A stretch of DNA of 64,000 nt from Azospirillum sp. B21 (GCF_008364825.1 NZ_VTTO01000001.1:248001-312000); one strand, 5' to 3'; numbered from the stretch's first letter, positions 18,242 through 27,422 are shown. Made by a program: numbers and translations. Notes: a model not told the origin generated them from the sequence alone.

Positions 18242-18787
18242 ATGATTCTTCGTGCCCAGGAATCGGTGCTGGTGGTGGTCGACGTCCAGGAACGCCTGCT
18301 GCCGGCCATCCACGAATCCGACCGCGTCATCCGGCATGCCGGGATGCTGTTGAAGGCTGCGGCCGCCCTGTCCGTGCCGGTGCTGGTGACGGAGCAGTAT
18401 CCCCGCGGCCTTGGGCCGACGGTGGAGGCGGTGCGCGCCGACCTGCCGCCCGGCACCCCGGTGATCGAGAAGATTACCTTCGGCTGCACCGGTGAACCGG
18501 CCTTCAACGCCGCGGTGGAGGAACTGAAGCGTCCGCAGATCGTGCTGTGCGGGACGGAGGCGCATGTCTGCGTCATGCAGACGGCACTGGGGTTGCGCCA
18601 GCAGGGCCATGCGGTCTATCTGGTCGCCGACGCGGTGTCCTCGCGCACCCCCGCCAACCACGCCGCCGCGCTGGAGCGGATGCGCGCCGCCGGCGTCACC
18701 ATCGTCACCACCGAGATGGTGCTGTTCGAGTGGATGGAACGGGCCGGCACGCCGGTCTTCAAGGTCGTCAGCGCCCTGGTCAAGTGA
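18242..18787 (+). CDS. Isochorismatase-family cysteine hydrolase
   Basis: 181 residues. The catalytic triad is visible: Asp14 in VVVDVQERLLP, Lys77 in PVIEKITFGC and the nucleophile Cys110 in GTEAHVCVMQTALGL, with the cis-peptide VC-type context. The family hydrolyses amides or vinyl ethers such as nicotinamide, N-carbamoylsarcosine or isochorismate; the short form here resembles YcaC-like proteins. ATG 18242 has a weak ribosome site. It is followed 17 bp later by an alpha/beta hydrolase, likely in one operon. Confidence 0.86.
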   Translation: MILRAQESVLVVVDVQERLLPAIHESDRVIRHAGMLLKAAAALSVPVLVTEQYPRGLGPTVEAVRADLPPGTPVIEKITFGCTGEPAFNAAVEELKRPQIVLCGTEAHVCVMQTALGLRQQGHAVYLVADAVSSRTPANHAAALERMRAAGVTIVTTEMVLFEWMERAGTPVFKVVSALVK

Positions 18788-18803
18788 GCGCAGGAGAAGC
18801 CCG

Positions 18804-19523
18804 ATGTCGAACAGCCTCTCGTCCGGTCGCCCTGCCCTGATCCTGCTGCCCGGCATGCCGCTGGACGCGGCTCTGTGGGACCATCAGGTCCGCCACCTCG
18901 CAGACATCGCCGACCCGCAAGTGGTCGAACTGGCGGAGTGCGAGTCCATCGCCGCAATGGCCGACAGGGTGCTGGCCACAGCGCCCGACCGATTCGCCGT
19001 CGCCGGCCTGTCGATGGGCGGCTATGTCGCCCTGGAGATGCTGCGCCGCTCGCCGGAGCGGGTGGAAAGGTTGGCGCTGCTCGACACCAATGCCCGCCCC
19101 GACACGGCGGAGGCGACCGCCACCCGGCGCGAGGCCGTGGCGCTCGCCCGCCAGGGCCGCTATGGGCAGGTGATCCGCGCCGCCCTGCCCCGCCTGATCC
19201 ACCCCGACCGCATGGCGGACGAAGGTTTCGTCCAGTCGGTACTGGACCAGATGGAGCGGGTGGGGGTCGACGGTTATGCCCGCGAGCAGGAGGCGATCAT
19301 CAGCCGGCCGGACAGCCGGCCCGGCCTCGCCGCCATCCGCTGCCCCACGCTTGTGGTCTGCGGACGCCAGGACCTGCTGACCCCGCCGGCCCTGCACGAG
19401 GAGATGGCGGCGGCAATCCCCGGCGCGAGGCTGGTGCTGCTCGAGGACTGCGGGCACCTGTCGGCCATGGAGCAGCCGCAGGCGGTGACCGCCCTGATGC
19501 GCGACTGGCTGCTGCGGCACTGA
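18804..19523 (+). CDS. Alpha/beta hydrolase
   Basis: 239 residues. Nucleophile Ser70 in AGLSMGGYVALEML, acid in VVCGRQDLLTPP, and His in EDCGHLSAMEQP. The oxyanion region is LLPGMPLDAALW. Closest by appearance to the MenH/BioH-like esterases, but the substrate is unknown. ATG 18804 follows AGGAGA. It shares the operon with the isochorismatase-like gene; the pairing hints at a small catabolic step. Confidence 0.86.
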   Translation: MSNSLSSGRPALILLPGMPLDAALWDHQVRHLADIADPQVVELAECESIAAMADRVLATAPDRFAVAGLSMGGYVALEMLRRSPERVERLALLDTNARPDTAEATATRREAVALARQGRYGQVIRAALPRLIHPDRMADEGFVQSVLDQMERVGVDGYAREQEAIISRPDSRPGLAAIRCPTLVVCGRQDLLTPPALHEEMAAAIPGARLVLLEDCGHLSAMEQPQAVTALMRDWLLRH

Positions 19524-19539
19524 CGGCCCGCGACTGCCG

Positions 19540-20094
19540 TCAGCAGTCGATGGCGCCGCAGAACAGGTCGGCCCGCCGGCTGGGGAACAGGGTGAAGGTC
19601 ATGTCGCTGATCAGGCTACGGAAATCGGGATCGTCCGGCCCCTGTGGCCGGTCAAGCCAGCCGGTGGCCGAGGTCAGCGCGCCGCCGGAGCGGCAGAACG
19701 CCCCCTGCACGACGATGGGGCCACCCGGCGGCGACGTCGGGATCGGACCGTCGGTGCAGAGGGACGAGTTCAGCATGTTCTCCGCGACGTTGAAGGCCAG
19801 AACCACCTTGTAATCCCGCCGTGCCGTCTCGTTCGGCGTGGTGGTGAGGTTGGTCTTCACCCCGGACACGCGGTTCTGCATGTGTGGCAGGACCTTTTCC
19901 GCGAAGCGCTCCGGCGGCAGGCCGAAGGGATCGCCATGCAGGACCACCCGCAGGTCGCGGTTCCCCGCCGCATAGGAGACCTCGCTACGCGTATAGGCCG
20001 GAGCCGGTTCGCTCGCCACCACCCTCTCGTTGGAGCAGGCGGAGAGGACCGAGGCACCCAGCAGTAGGGCGGCGAGCGGCGGGAGCATGCGCAT
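19540..20094 (-). CDS. Putative lipoprotein
   Basis: 184 residues. A lipobox LSAC ends the short signal (cysteine at residue 20), so it is probably anchored in a membrane of the envelope. The mature part has the regular pattern DLRVVLHGDPFGLP, FAEKVLPHMQNRVSG, YKVVLAFNVAENM, ending in a Cys-rich tail (LFCGAIDC). Family not recognised beyond conserved hypothetical. ATG 20094 begins the lipoprotein signal; upstream in-frame codons are not needed. Confidence 0.7.
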   Translation of the reverse strand: MRMLPPLAALLLGASVLSACSNERVVASEPAPAYTRSEVSYAAGNRDLRVVLHGDPFGLPPERFAEKVLPHMQNRVSGVKTNLTTTPNETARRDYKVVLAFNVAENMLNSSLCTDGPIPTSPPGGPIVVQGAFCRSGGALTSATGWLDRPQGPDDPDFRSLISDMTFTLFPSRRADLFCGAIDC

Positions 20095-20183
20095 GATCGG
20101 ATCGTCCGTTGGTATCGCTGGGCGGGATATGGGGAGCGGTTGCCTGATGGGCGAGTGCTCCCCTGCGCCATGGACCGGATCCG

Positions 20184-20990
20184 TTACATGTCCCGCAGCC
20201 ATTTGTCCGCGGCAGACGCGATCAAGACCGGATAATCCGGACGTTCCGGCCCGATCAGGGGAAGGTCGAACTCCGCAACGATGCGCGCCACCATCGCGTC
20301 GGTCAATTCCACCCCCAGCATCCGGGCGCGGCGGGCGATCGCCAGTTCCTGGCCCCAGACATAAACGCGCCGTGCGCCGGTGTTGCGCGCCATGACCCGG
20401 GACTGCTCCATGCGCTCGTCACCGTTGATCGGCAGCCAGATGTCGGTCATCAGCGTGTCGGCCGGTTCCTCGGTTCTGAATTCCAGCGCATCGGCATTGA
20501 CGAGGACGATCTTCGCCACGGCCTCTGCCGGAAGCTGGTCGAACAGGCCGATGCGCCGGTTGACCTCGATCACGTCAGGGTCGAGTTCCACCACGGTGAC
20601 CCGCGTCACTTCCGGCCGCAGCGCCGCATTCACCGCCGCCCAGCCCATGCCCATGCCCATCACCACCGTATGGCCGGCGGCCGCGCGGACGCCGATCTCC
20701 TGGCTCTCGATCTCCATCGGCGTCATCGACATCCAGCAGCGGGGGTCGCCATCCGCCTCGCGCCGGAACAGGGCGGCGGTGCCGGTCGTCATCAGCGCCG
20801 GGCTCCAATAGCCGGAGCTCACCAGCATCGGCGCCACCCGCAACTGCCAGCGCCCGACCTCGCAAGGCTGGTAGCGCGGCACGAACAGGTCGGTGGTGAA
20901 GGGGGTGAGCGACGACAGCGCCTCGGCAACCATCTCCGGCGGGATGGCGTCAGCCGGGATGTGCGCTCCAGGGAAGGCTAAGGGGTGCAT
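20184..20990 (-). CDS. Spermidine-synthase-like Rossmann-fold protein
   Basis: 268 residues. Central Rossmann SAM-type motif VVMGMGMGWAAVNAA followed by the acidic strand end VTVVELDPDVIEVN, as in polyamine synthase and related methyltransferase folds. The usual substrate residues of SpeE are not obvious, and the Gly-rich loop reads GMGMGW rather than GGGDG, so the aminopropyl-transfer function is doubtful. ATG 20990 follows GGAGACGC closely. Upstream of the lipoprotein gene on the same strand, 89 bp apart, so they may be co-transcribed. Confidence 0.65.
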   Translation of the reverse strand: MHPLAFPGAHIPADAIPPEMVAEALSSLTPFTTDLFVPRYQPCEVGRWQLRVAPMLVSSGYWSPALMTTGTAALFRREADGDPRCWMSMTPMEIESQEIGVRAAAGHTVVMGMGMGWAAVNAALRPEVTRVTVVELDPDVIEVNRRIGLFDQLPAEAVAKIVLVNADALEFRTEEPADTLMTDIWLPINGDERMEQSRVMARNTGARRVYVWGQELAIARRARMLGVELTDAMVARIVAEFDLPLIGPERPDYPVLIASAADKWLRDM

Positions 20991-21180
20991 GCGTCTCCTG
21001 CGGGGTCGGAAGACGTTGCGGGTAAATTCCCGGAACATCTGTGATCCAGATGATAGACCAGGCTAAGTCCTCCCCAAAACAGAGAAAACTCTTGTGGTTT
21101 TTCCACCCAACCCCCGGCCGAGACCGGGCCTCTCATCGCCTTGCCCTCGGCGATGACAGGTCCGTCGACAAGAGCATGAC

Positions 21181-23169
21181 CTACACGTCGATGTCGTCCG
21201 CCTTCACGAACTTCGCGTTATCCTGGATGAAGCGGAAGCGAAGCTCCGCCTTCTTGCCCATCAACTCCTCGACCAGGGAGCGGGTGCGCTCGAATTCGGG
21301 CTTTTCCTCCGGATCGGCGGCGTTGGGCACCACCACGCGCAGCAGCGAGCGCTTGGACGGGTCCATCGTCGTGTCGCGCAGCTGGGCCGGCATCATCTCG
21401 CCCAGGCCCTTGAAGCGGCTGATGTCGGGCTTCTTGCCCTTGAACATCTTCGACAGCAGCTCGTCCTTGTGGGCGTCGTCGCGGGCGTAGACCTGCTTGT
21501 TGCCGTGGCTGAGGCGGTAGAGCGGCGGCAGGGCGAGATACAGGTGGCCCTCCTGGATCAGGCCCGGCATCTCGCGGTAGAAGAAGGTCATCAGCAGCGA
21601 GGCGATGTGGGCGCCGTCGACGTCGGCGTCCGTCATGATGATGACCCGCTCGTAGCGCAGCTTGTCGGTCGAGAAATCCTTGCCGATGCCGCAGCCCAGC
21701 GCCTGGGTCAGGTCGTTCAGCTCCTGATTGGCCTTCATCTTGTCGACCGACGCGCTGGCGACGTTCAGGATCTTGCCGCGGAGCGGCAGGATGGCCTGGG
21801 TCTCGCGCTGGCGCGCCTGTTTGGCGGAGCCGCCGGCCGAGTCGCCCTCCACCAGGAACAGTTCGGTGCCCTCGGGGGAGTTGCGCGAGCAGTCCGCCAG
21901 CTTGCCGGGCAGGCGCAGACGGCGGGTGGCCGACTTGCGCGTCATCTCCTTCGACTGCTTGCGGCGCGCCCGCTCTTCCGCCTTTTCGATCAGGCGCTCC
22001 AGCAGGGCGTTGGCGCTCTGCGGATCGCCGGACAGCCAATGATCGAAATGGTCCTTCACCGCGGTCTCGACGAGGCGCTGTGCCTCCGCCGTCACCAGCT
22101 TCTCCTTGGTCTGGCCCTGGAAATGCGGTTCGCGGATGAAGACCGACAGCAGGATGCAGGCGTCGCCCATCACGTCGTCGGCGGTGACCTGCCCGGCTCG
22201 CTTGTTGTTCGTCAGCTCGCCATAGGCTTTCAGGCCGCGGGTCAGCGCGGTGCGCAGGCCGGCCTCATGCGTGCCGCCCTGCGGAGTCGGGACAGTGTTG
22301 CAGTAGGTGTGAGAAAAGCCTTCGTCGTCGTCCGGCCACGCCACCGCCCACTCCACCCGGCCCTGGCCGTTGGGGAAGTCGAGCGCACCGGCGAAGGGCG
22401 ACGGCGTCAGCGTCTTGCGATCCTTCAGCGCAGCGGTCAGATAATCCTGAAGTCCGCCCGGGAAATGCAGGGTCTCCGATGCCGGCGTGGTGGCGTCGAC
22501 CGACAGCAGCGCCGGATCGCAGCTCCACCGGATCTCCACCCCACGGAACAGATAGGCCTTGGAACGCGCCAGCCGGTACAGCCGGTGCGGTTCGAAATGA
22601 GCGGTCTCGCCGAAGATTTCGGGGTCGGCGTGGAATCGGATGGTGGTGCCGCGGCGGTTGACGTTGCCACGGTGGGCCAGCGGCCCCTGCGGCAGGCCGC
22701 GGCTGTATTCCTGGACGTAGAGCTGCTTTTCGCGGGCGATCTCCACGGTCAGCCGGTCCGACAGGGCGTTCACCACCGACAGGCCGACGCCGTGCAGGCC
22801 GCCCGAAGTCTGGTAGACCTTGTTGGAGAATTTGCCGCCGGAGTGCAGCGTGGTCATGATGACCTCCAACGCCGACTTGCCCGGATATTTCGGATGGTCG
22901 TCGATGGGGATGCCGCGCCCGTTGTCGCGGACCATCACCGTGCCGTCTGCGGCCAACTCCAGGTCGATGCGGCTGGCATGTCCGGCCACCGCCTCGTCCA
23001 TGGCGTTGTCCAGCACCTCCGCCACCAGATGGTGCAGCGCACGGTCGTCGGTGCCGCCGATATACATGCCCGGCCGGCGCCGGACGGGCTCCAGCCCCTC
23101 CAGAACCTCGATATCCTGGGCGGAGTAGCTGTCGGCCTTGGGGGCCGTGTTCTCGAAAAGATCGCTCAT
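21181..23169 (-). CDS. parE: DNA topoisomerase IV subunit B
   Basis: 662 residues. GHKL ATPase motifs: VLDNAMDEAVAG, DNGRGIPID, LHSGGKFSNKVYQTSGGLHG (K and GGLHGVG loop), then the TOPRIM domain EGDSAGGSAKQARQRETQAI, PLRGKILN and DADVDGAHI. The opening PVRRRPGMYIGGTDDRALHH is typical ParE; GyrB would be about 800 residues and carry an insertion. With ParC it decatenates daughter chromosomes. A single gene, divergent from the thioesterase with 108 bp between starts. Confidence 0.94.
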   Translation of the reverse strand: MSDLFENTAPKADSYSAQDIEVLEGLEPVRRRPGMYIGGTDDRALHHLVAEVLDNAMDEAVAGHASRIDLELAADGTVMVRDNGRGIPIDDHPKYPGKSALEVIMTTLHSGGKFSNKVYQTSGGLHGVGLSVVNALSDRLTVEIAREKQLYVQEYSRGLPQGPLAHRGNVNRRGTTIRFHADPEIFGETAHFEPHRLYRLARSKAYLFRGVEIRWSCDPALLSVDATTPASETLHFPGGLQDYLTAALKDRKTLTPSPFAGALDFPNGQGRVEWAVAWPDDDEGFSHTYCNTVPTPQGGTHEAGLRTALTRGLKAYGELTNNKRAGQVTADDVMGDACILLSVFIREPHFQGQTKEKLVTAEAQRLVETAVKDHFDHWLSGDPQSANALLERLIEKAEERARRKQSKEMTRKSATRRLRLPGKLADCSRNSPEGTELFLVEGDSAGGSAKQARQRETQAILPLRGKILNVASASVDKMKANQELNDLTQALGCGIGKDFSTDKLRYERVIIMTDADVDGAHIASLLMTFFYREMPGLIQEGHLYLALPPLYRLSHGNKQVYARDDAHKDELLSKMFKGKKPDISRFKGLGEMMPAQLRDTTMDPSKRSLLRVVVPNAADPEEKPEFERTRSLVEELMGKKAELRFRFIQDNAKFVKADDIDV

Positions 23170-23277
23170 GACGGGATGATAGGAATTTCGTCAGGGGTGC
23201 GCAAGCGCATCCTGTGCCGTTTATAGTGCGGTACCACAAGCTTTTGTGCAGGAAATTTTCGTGACGCCGGAGGAAGC

Positions 23278-23673
23278 ATGAGCGCAGCGCACGCATACGA
23301 CTTCGACAATGGTCCCGCCCTGCGGGCCATCGCGATGCCGGCGGACACCAATCCGAACGGCGACATCTTCGGCGGCTGGCTGCTGGCTCAGATGGATCTG
23401 GCCGGCGGCACGGTGGCGGTGCGGCGCAGCCACGGCCGCGTCGCCACCGTTGGAATCGAGGCGATGACCTTCCACAAGCCGGTCTTCGTCGGCGACGAGG
23501 TCAGCTGCTTCGCCCGGATCGAGAAGGTCGGCCGCACCTCGCTACGCGTCCGCATCGAGACCTGGGTGCGGCGCGAGCGTTCCGGCTCCGACCCGATCAA
23601 GGTGACGGAGGGCGTGTTCACCTACGTCGCCATCGGCGAGGACCGCAAGCCGCGCGAAGTGCCGCCGGAGTGA
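23278..23673 (+). CDS. Acyl-CoA thioesterase (YciA type, hot-dog fold)
   Basis: 131 residues. Signature PADTNPNGDIFGGWLLAQMD, with the catalytic Asp and the helix-capping Asn-Gly, then GIEAMTFHKPVFVGDEV. It hydrolyses acyl-CoA esters. Start ATG follows GGAGGAAGC. Divergent from parE. Confidence 0.88.
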   Translation: MSAAHAYDFDNGPALRAIAMPADTNPNGDIFGGWLLAQMDLAGGTVAVRRSHGRVATVGIEAMTFHKPVFVGDEVSCFARIEKVGRTSLRVRIETWVRRERSGSDPIKVTEGVFTYVAIGEDRKPREVPPE

Positions 23674-23734
23674 GGTTCGTCTGGTCCGGGGCGGTGGTTG
23701 GAATGCCAAGCCGCATCGTCGCGGGCAAGCTGGA

Positions 23735-23863
23735 ACACGGATTACACGGATTTTGACACGGATTACACGGATCGGGTTGTTTCCGCAGAACGCACCCGCG
23801 GGTACGGAAAGCGCTGCACTGCACAGTTCCGTGAAATCCGGCTCCAATCCGTGTAATCCGTGT
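23735..23863. repeat. Intergenic repeat of 17-nt units
   Basis: ACACGGATTACACGGAT occurs twice in direct orientation (23735-23751 and 23756-23772, 21 nt apart) and once inverted (ATCCGTGTAATCCGTGT, 23847-23863). Each unit is itself two copies of ACACGGAT. The ends can pair into a long stem-loop. Rows of this unit are found in many unrelated genomes (remembered, not checked). Confidence 0.7.
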
Positions 23864-23913
23864 CGATTCTTGTCGGCGCTTGCCGCAAGTCGCGGTCAGG
23901 CGGTTGCCTGTCC

Positions 23914-24348
23914 TTACGCCGCCGGCGCCTTGACGAAATGCTGGTGGCCGTGATCGCACTGGCCGCGGGCGTGCTTGTCGTCGCAGCTTTCGCCGGAGGT
24001 CAGGCCGATCCAGCCATGCAGCGTAGTGGGGTCGAAGCCGGCCTCGCGGCGGTCGCCGACCTGGATCAGCGGGCGGCGGATCAGGTCGCGGTCGGTCAGC
24101 ATCGCGGACAGTGCCGCGGTCTCGTCGAGGCCGTCGGGATTCATGGCGCCCGACTTCACTGCGGCGGCGCGACGGTTGAACCAGGCGTCGACGTCCTTGT
24201 CGCCGAAGAAGGCGCGGAGGTCGGCGGCGGTCAATTCGGCGGTGGCAAGATCGCGTTCGACCAGCGTGTGACCGGCGGCGGTCAGCTGCTGCTTCTGCTT
24301 GGCGTTCGCCGGGCAACCGGCCATTCCGTAGAAAATCACCTCGGCCAT
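23914..24348 (-). CDS. ArsC/Spx-fold protein, nitrogenase-associated (NifO-like)
   Basis: 144 residues. Thioredoxin-like fold of the ArsC/Spx family: N-terminal VIFYGMAGCPANAKQKQQL has one cysteine (C12), central LRAFFGDKDVDAWFNRR and LIRRPLIQVGDRREAGFD. The pattern resembles the nitrogenase-associated NifO group, found mostly in diazotrophs, rather than true arsenate reductase, which has a different cysteine context. The tail CDDKHARGQCDHGHQH is rich in His and Cys and could bind metal; its role is a guess. No nif genes are in the window. ATG 24348 follows GGAG. Confidence 0.7.
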   Translation of the reverse strand: MAEVIFYGMAGCPANAKQKQQLTAAGHTLVERDLATAELTAADLRAFFGDKDVDAWFNRRAAAVKSGAMNPDGLDETAALSAMLTDRDLIRRPLIQVGDRREAGFDPTTLHGWIGLTSGESCDDKHARGQCDHGHQHFVKAPAA

Positions 24349-24371
24349 TGGGCACTCCGCTGTCGGGTGGA

Positions 24372-24400
24372 CGGTCCTGACCGGGGTTCAATCAGGACCG
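24372..24400. repeat. Inverted repeat upstream of the NifO-like gene
   Basis: CGGTCCTGA (24372-24380) and TCAGGACCG (24392-24400), 11-nt loop. It may be an operator or a read-through hairpin for the gene starting at 24348. Confidence 0.4.
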
Positions 24401-24431
24401 ATTTCGTCCAGTCTAACGGCAGCGCAGCATG

Positions 24432-24459
24432 AAAAAGGGCGCGACGGAATGTCGCGCCC
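24432..24459 (-). terminator. Intrinsic terminator of the ABC transporter operon
   Basis: GGGCGCGAC (24437-24445) and GTCGCGCCC (24451-24459), loop GGAAT. On the minus strand it is followed directly by five T (24432-24436); a T-run on the other side makes it bidirectional. Confidence 0.8.
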
Positions 24460-24498
24460 ACATTTTTTATATGGGTATTCGGGAACAGAGCGCGAGGC

Positions 24499-25527
24499 TC
24501 ACTTCTGCAGGCGCTTCAGGGCATCCTCGACATACTGGTTGGTGTAGGTCTTGGACAAATCGATGCTGGTCGACGCCACCGCCGGGTCGAAGGCCTTCAG
24601 CACCTTCAGCGCGGCATCGGCACCGACCTGGGTGAAGCGGCCGTCCGGCGAATAGGTCGGCTTCGAATGCTCGAAAGCCTGGGCGTAGAGCGACTTGTTG
24701 CCCAGGAAATACTCCTCCGGCATCACCTTCAGCACGTCATCGGTGCTGGCCTTGTTCAGCCACAGCATGGTGCGGACGAAAACGTCGGTCAGCGCCTGGG
24801 TGGTCTTCGGATTCTCCTTGATGAAGTCAGGCTTCATGTAGAGCACCGCGGCGGGATAGGGACCGCCATATACATCCATGGTGCCCTTTTCCGTCCGGGT
24901 GTCGAGCAGGACGGTGATGTCGCCATCGGCCTGGGCCTGGCTGATGACCGGGTCCAGGTTGACGATGGCGTCGATTTCCCCGCGCTTGATCGCCGCGATG
25001 GCGCTGGGACCGCCGCCGACGCCGATCACCGAGGCATCCTCAGGCTTCATGCCCATGGAGGTCAGCACATAGTTCAGCATGAAGTTAGTGGAGGAGCCGG
25101 GCGCGGTCACGCCAACCTTCTTGCCCTTCAGATCCTGAACCGACTTGACGGCGCCGGACTTGTTGACGGCGGCCAGCACGATGCCGGGATAACGGCCGAG
25201 TTGGGCCACCGCAACGATGGGCTGACCCTTGGCCTGCATCTGGATGGTGTGGTCGTAGGCGCCGGTCACCACGTCGGCCGAGCCGCCGACCAGGGCCTGC
25301 AGGCTCTTGGCGCCACCGCCGAAGTCGCTGACCTCGACGTTCAGGCCGGCCTCCTTGAAGTAGCCCAGCCGCTCGGCCAGCGTCAGCGGCAGGTAATAGA
25401 GCAGCGGCTTGCCGCCAACGGCAATCTTGATGTCGGTCTTCTCAAGCGTCTGCTGAGCTGCGGCCAGTCCGGCCGTTCCGAGTGTCAGGGCGACCGCGGC
25501 GGCCGCGATCAGCGATTTGAGCTTCAT
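24499..25527 (-). CDS. ABC transporter substrate-binding protein (SsuA/NMT1 type)
   Basis: 342 residues with a signal peptide (cleaved around residue 24-25, AAA then QQ). The domain pattern (DIKIAVGGKPLLYYLPLTLA, DFGGGAKSLQALVGGSADVV, GVTAPGSSTNFMLNYVL, GGPSAIAAIKRGEIDAIVNL) is that of the periplasmic proteins for sulfonates, nitrate or thiamine precursors. It delivers ligand to the permease and ATPase encoded just upstream in the same operon (read minus strand: ATPase, permease, binding protein). No sulfonate-oxidising enzyme is nearby, so the ligand is open. Confidence 0.88.
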   Translation of the reverse strand: MKLKSLIAAAAVALTLGTAGLAAAQQTLEKTDIKIAVGGKPLLYYLPLTLAERLGYFKEAGLNVEVSDFGGGAKSLQALVGGSADVVTGAYDHTIQMQAKGQPIVAVAQLGRYPGIVLAAVNKSGAVKSVQDLKGKKVGVTAPGSSTNFMLNYVLTSMGMKPEDASVIGVGGGPSAIAAIKRGEIDAIVNLDPVISQAQADGDITVLLDTRTEKGTMDVYGGPYPAAVLYMKPDFIKENPKTTQALTDVFVRTMLWLNKASTDDVLKVMPEEYFLGNKSLYAQAFEHSKPTYSPDGRFTQVGADAALKVLKAFDPAVASTSIDLSKTYTNQYVEDALKRLQK

Positions 25528-25553
25528 TGTTTTCCTCCCCCCGAAAATTGAAA

Positions 25554-26354
25554 TCAGTGCTGCCCGCCGCTGGTATCCTGCGGGCGCCAGTGCAGAAGCC
25601 GCTTTTCGATCATGGTGACGGCGGCATCGATCAGGACGACGAAGATCGTCAGCACCAGCATGCCGGAGAAGACTCCGACGGTGTCAAACACGCCCTCCGC
25701 CTGATGGATGCGGTAGCCGAGCCCGGCGGCGGAGCCCAGATATTCCCCCACCACCGCACCGACCATGGCGAAGCCGACGGCGGTGTGCAGCGAGGAGAAG
25801 ACCCAGGACAGGGCCGATGGCAGATAGACGTGCCGGAACAGGTCGCGGGAGCTGGCGCCCAGCATGCGGGCATTGGCCAGCACGACCGGGCTGACCTCCT
25901 TCACGCCCTGGTAGACGTTGAAGAAGACGATGAAGAAGACCAGCGTCACCCCCAGCGCCACCTTCGACCAGATGCCGAGCCCGAGCCACAGCGCGAAGAT
26001 CGGTGCAAGCACCACGCGGGGCAGCGCGTTGACCGCCTTGATGTAGGGGTCGAAGACGAGGGAGACCAACGGCGCGCGGGCGAACCAGAAGCCGAAGGCG
26101 ATGCCGGCAACGGTCCCGATGACGAAGGCCAGCGCCGTTTCCAGCAGCGTGATGCCAAGGTGATACCAGATGACGCCCGAAGCGAAATCCGCCCAGGTGC
26201 GGGCCAGCACCGCCCCCGGCGTGCCGAAGAAGAACGGGCTGAGGATCTTGGTGTCGGTCAGGACGTGCCAGATCAGGAAGAAGGCGATCAGAACGCCCAA
26301 CTGAAGCAGCAGGATGACCGGACGGCCGGGCAGGCGTTTGGCATGGGATCTCAT
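25554..26354 (-). CDS. ABC transporter permease (SsuC/TauC type)
   Basis: 266 residues, six transmembrane helices. The EAA-loop that contacts the ATPase is visible as ANARMLGASSRDLFRHVYLP, with the gap-filled G of EAA---G (A-x-x-L-G). Member of the BPD_transp_1 family. It lies 7 bp after the ATPase gene and 26 bp before the binding protein gene. Confidence 0.9.
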   Translation of the reverse strand: MRSHAKRLPGRPVILLLQLGVLIAFFLIWHVLTDTKILSPFFFGTPGAVLARTWADFASGVIWYHLGITLLETALAFVIGTVAGIAFGFWFARAPLVSLVFDPYIKAVNALPRVVLAPIFALWLGLGIWSKVALGVTLVFFIVFFNVYQGVKEVSPVVLANARMLGASSRDLFRHVYLPSALSWVFSSLHTAVGFAMVGAVVGEYLGSAAGLGYRIHQAEGVFDTVGVFSGMLVLTIFVVLIDAAVTMIEKRLLHWRPQDTSGGQH

Positions 26355-26361
26355 GATGTCG

Positions 26362-27183
26362 TCACCGCAGCTTGGTCTGGGCGTAGCCCTTCAGAACTTC
26401 GTCGCGCAGCTGGCCCCAGATTTCCTTGTGAAGGTCCAGGAACTGCGGCGTCATGCGGATTTCCGCCACGTCGCGAGGGCGCTCCAGGTCGATGCGGTAC
26501 TCGCCGATCAGCCGGGCGCCGGGGCCGGCGGACAACACCAGGACCCGGTCGGACATGGCGATGGCCTCCTCCAGGTCATGGGTGATGAAGACCACGGACT
26601 TGCGGTCCGCCGCCCAGAGGTCGAGCAGCTCGTTCTCCATCATCTGGCGGGTTTGGACGTCGAGCGCCGAGAAGGGCTCGTCCATCAGGATGATCTTGGG
26701 ATCGACGATCAGCGTCTGGGCCAGTGCCACGCGCTTGCGCATGCCGCCCGACAGCTGATGCGGAAATCGGTCGCCGAACCCCTCCAGCCCGACGCGGGAC
26801 AGCCAGGGCAGCGCACGCTCCCGCGCCTCCGCCTTGGAGACGCCGCGGAACTCCAGCCCGGCGGCGACATTGTCGAGCGCCGATTTCCAGGGCATCAGCG
26901 CCTCTGCCTGGAACATGTAGCCAGCCTTGGGATTGATGCCGGTCACCGGCTGCCCGAAGGAAAGCGCGCGGCCCTCGCTGGGCTTGAGCAGGCCGGCGGC
27001 GACGTTCAGCATCGTCGACTTGCCGCTGCCGGTCGGGCCGACGATCGACACAAACTCGCCGTCCGCGACGGTGAAGCTGGCTCCCTGTACGGCAGTATAG
27101 GAACGTCCCCGGCCGTCGGGTGAAGGAAAGGTGCAGGTCACGCCGTCCAGCTGGAGGGCGGGCGCCGCGGCGGCCTCGGCCAT
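26362..27183 (-). CDS. ABC transporter ATP-binding protein (SsuB/TauB type)
   Basis: 273 residues from 27183. Walker A GPTGSGKST, Q-loop (FQAEALMPW), signature LSGGMRKRVALAQ, Walker B IILMDEPFSALD and H-loop FITHDLEEA are complete. It powers the importer. An alternative ATG at 27252, also preceded by AGAGG, would add 23 residues (start reads M-L-L-F-G-Q). First gene of the operon on the minus strand. Confidence 0.9.
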   Translation of the reverse strand: MAEAAAAPALQLDGVTCTFPSPDGRGRSYTAVQGASFTVADGEFVSIVGPTGSGKSTMLNVAAGLLKPSEGRALSFGQPVTGINPKAGYMFQAEALMPWKSALDNVAAGLEFRGVSKAEARERALPWLSRVGLEGFGDRFPHQLSGGMRKRVALAQTLIVDPKIILMDEPFSALDVQTRQMMENELLDLWAADRKSVVFITHDLEEAIAMSDRVLVLSAGPGARLIGEYRIDLERPRDVAEIRMTPQFLDLHKEIWGQLRDEVLKGYAQTKLR

Positions 27184-27422
27184 ATCGGTGTGGTCCTTAT
27201 CGTTCGGGCGGATCACTTTGGTTGGGAAAGCATACTGTCCGAACAGAAGCATATCGGCAACCTCTTGAGATCACCGTCGAATCCAAAAGGGGCCATTCCG
27301 CAAACGCACCGCTTACGGTGTCAAAGAAGGGACCGGGGGCGTTAACGGTTGCCGCGGCGGCGGCATGTCCCGCATCAATGTCATAGACCGAAAGCCAGTC
27401 CCTATCTTTTCGCGGAGCCGAG

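Noticed and set aside
23735..23772. Two direct repeats 21 bp apart as a CRISPR array
   Set aside because: Only a 4-nt gap between units, no spacers, and a third unit is inverted.
23753..23953. Small frame with repeated NPCNPC-type or RVIRV-type residues
   Set aside because: The amino-acid repeats only reflect the DNA repeat; no ribosome site.
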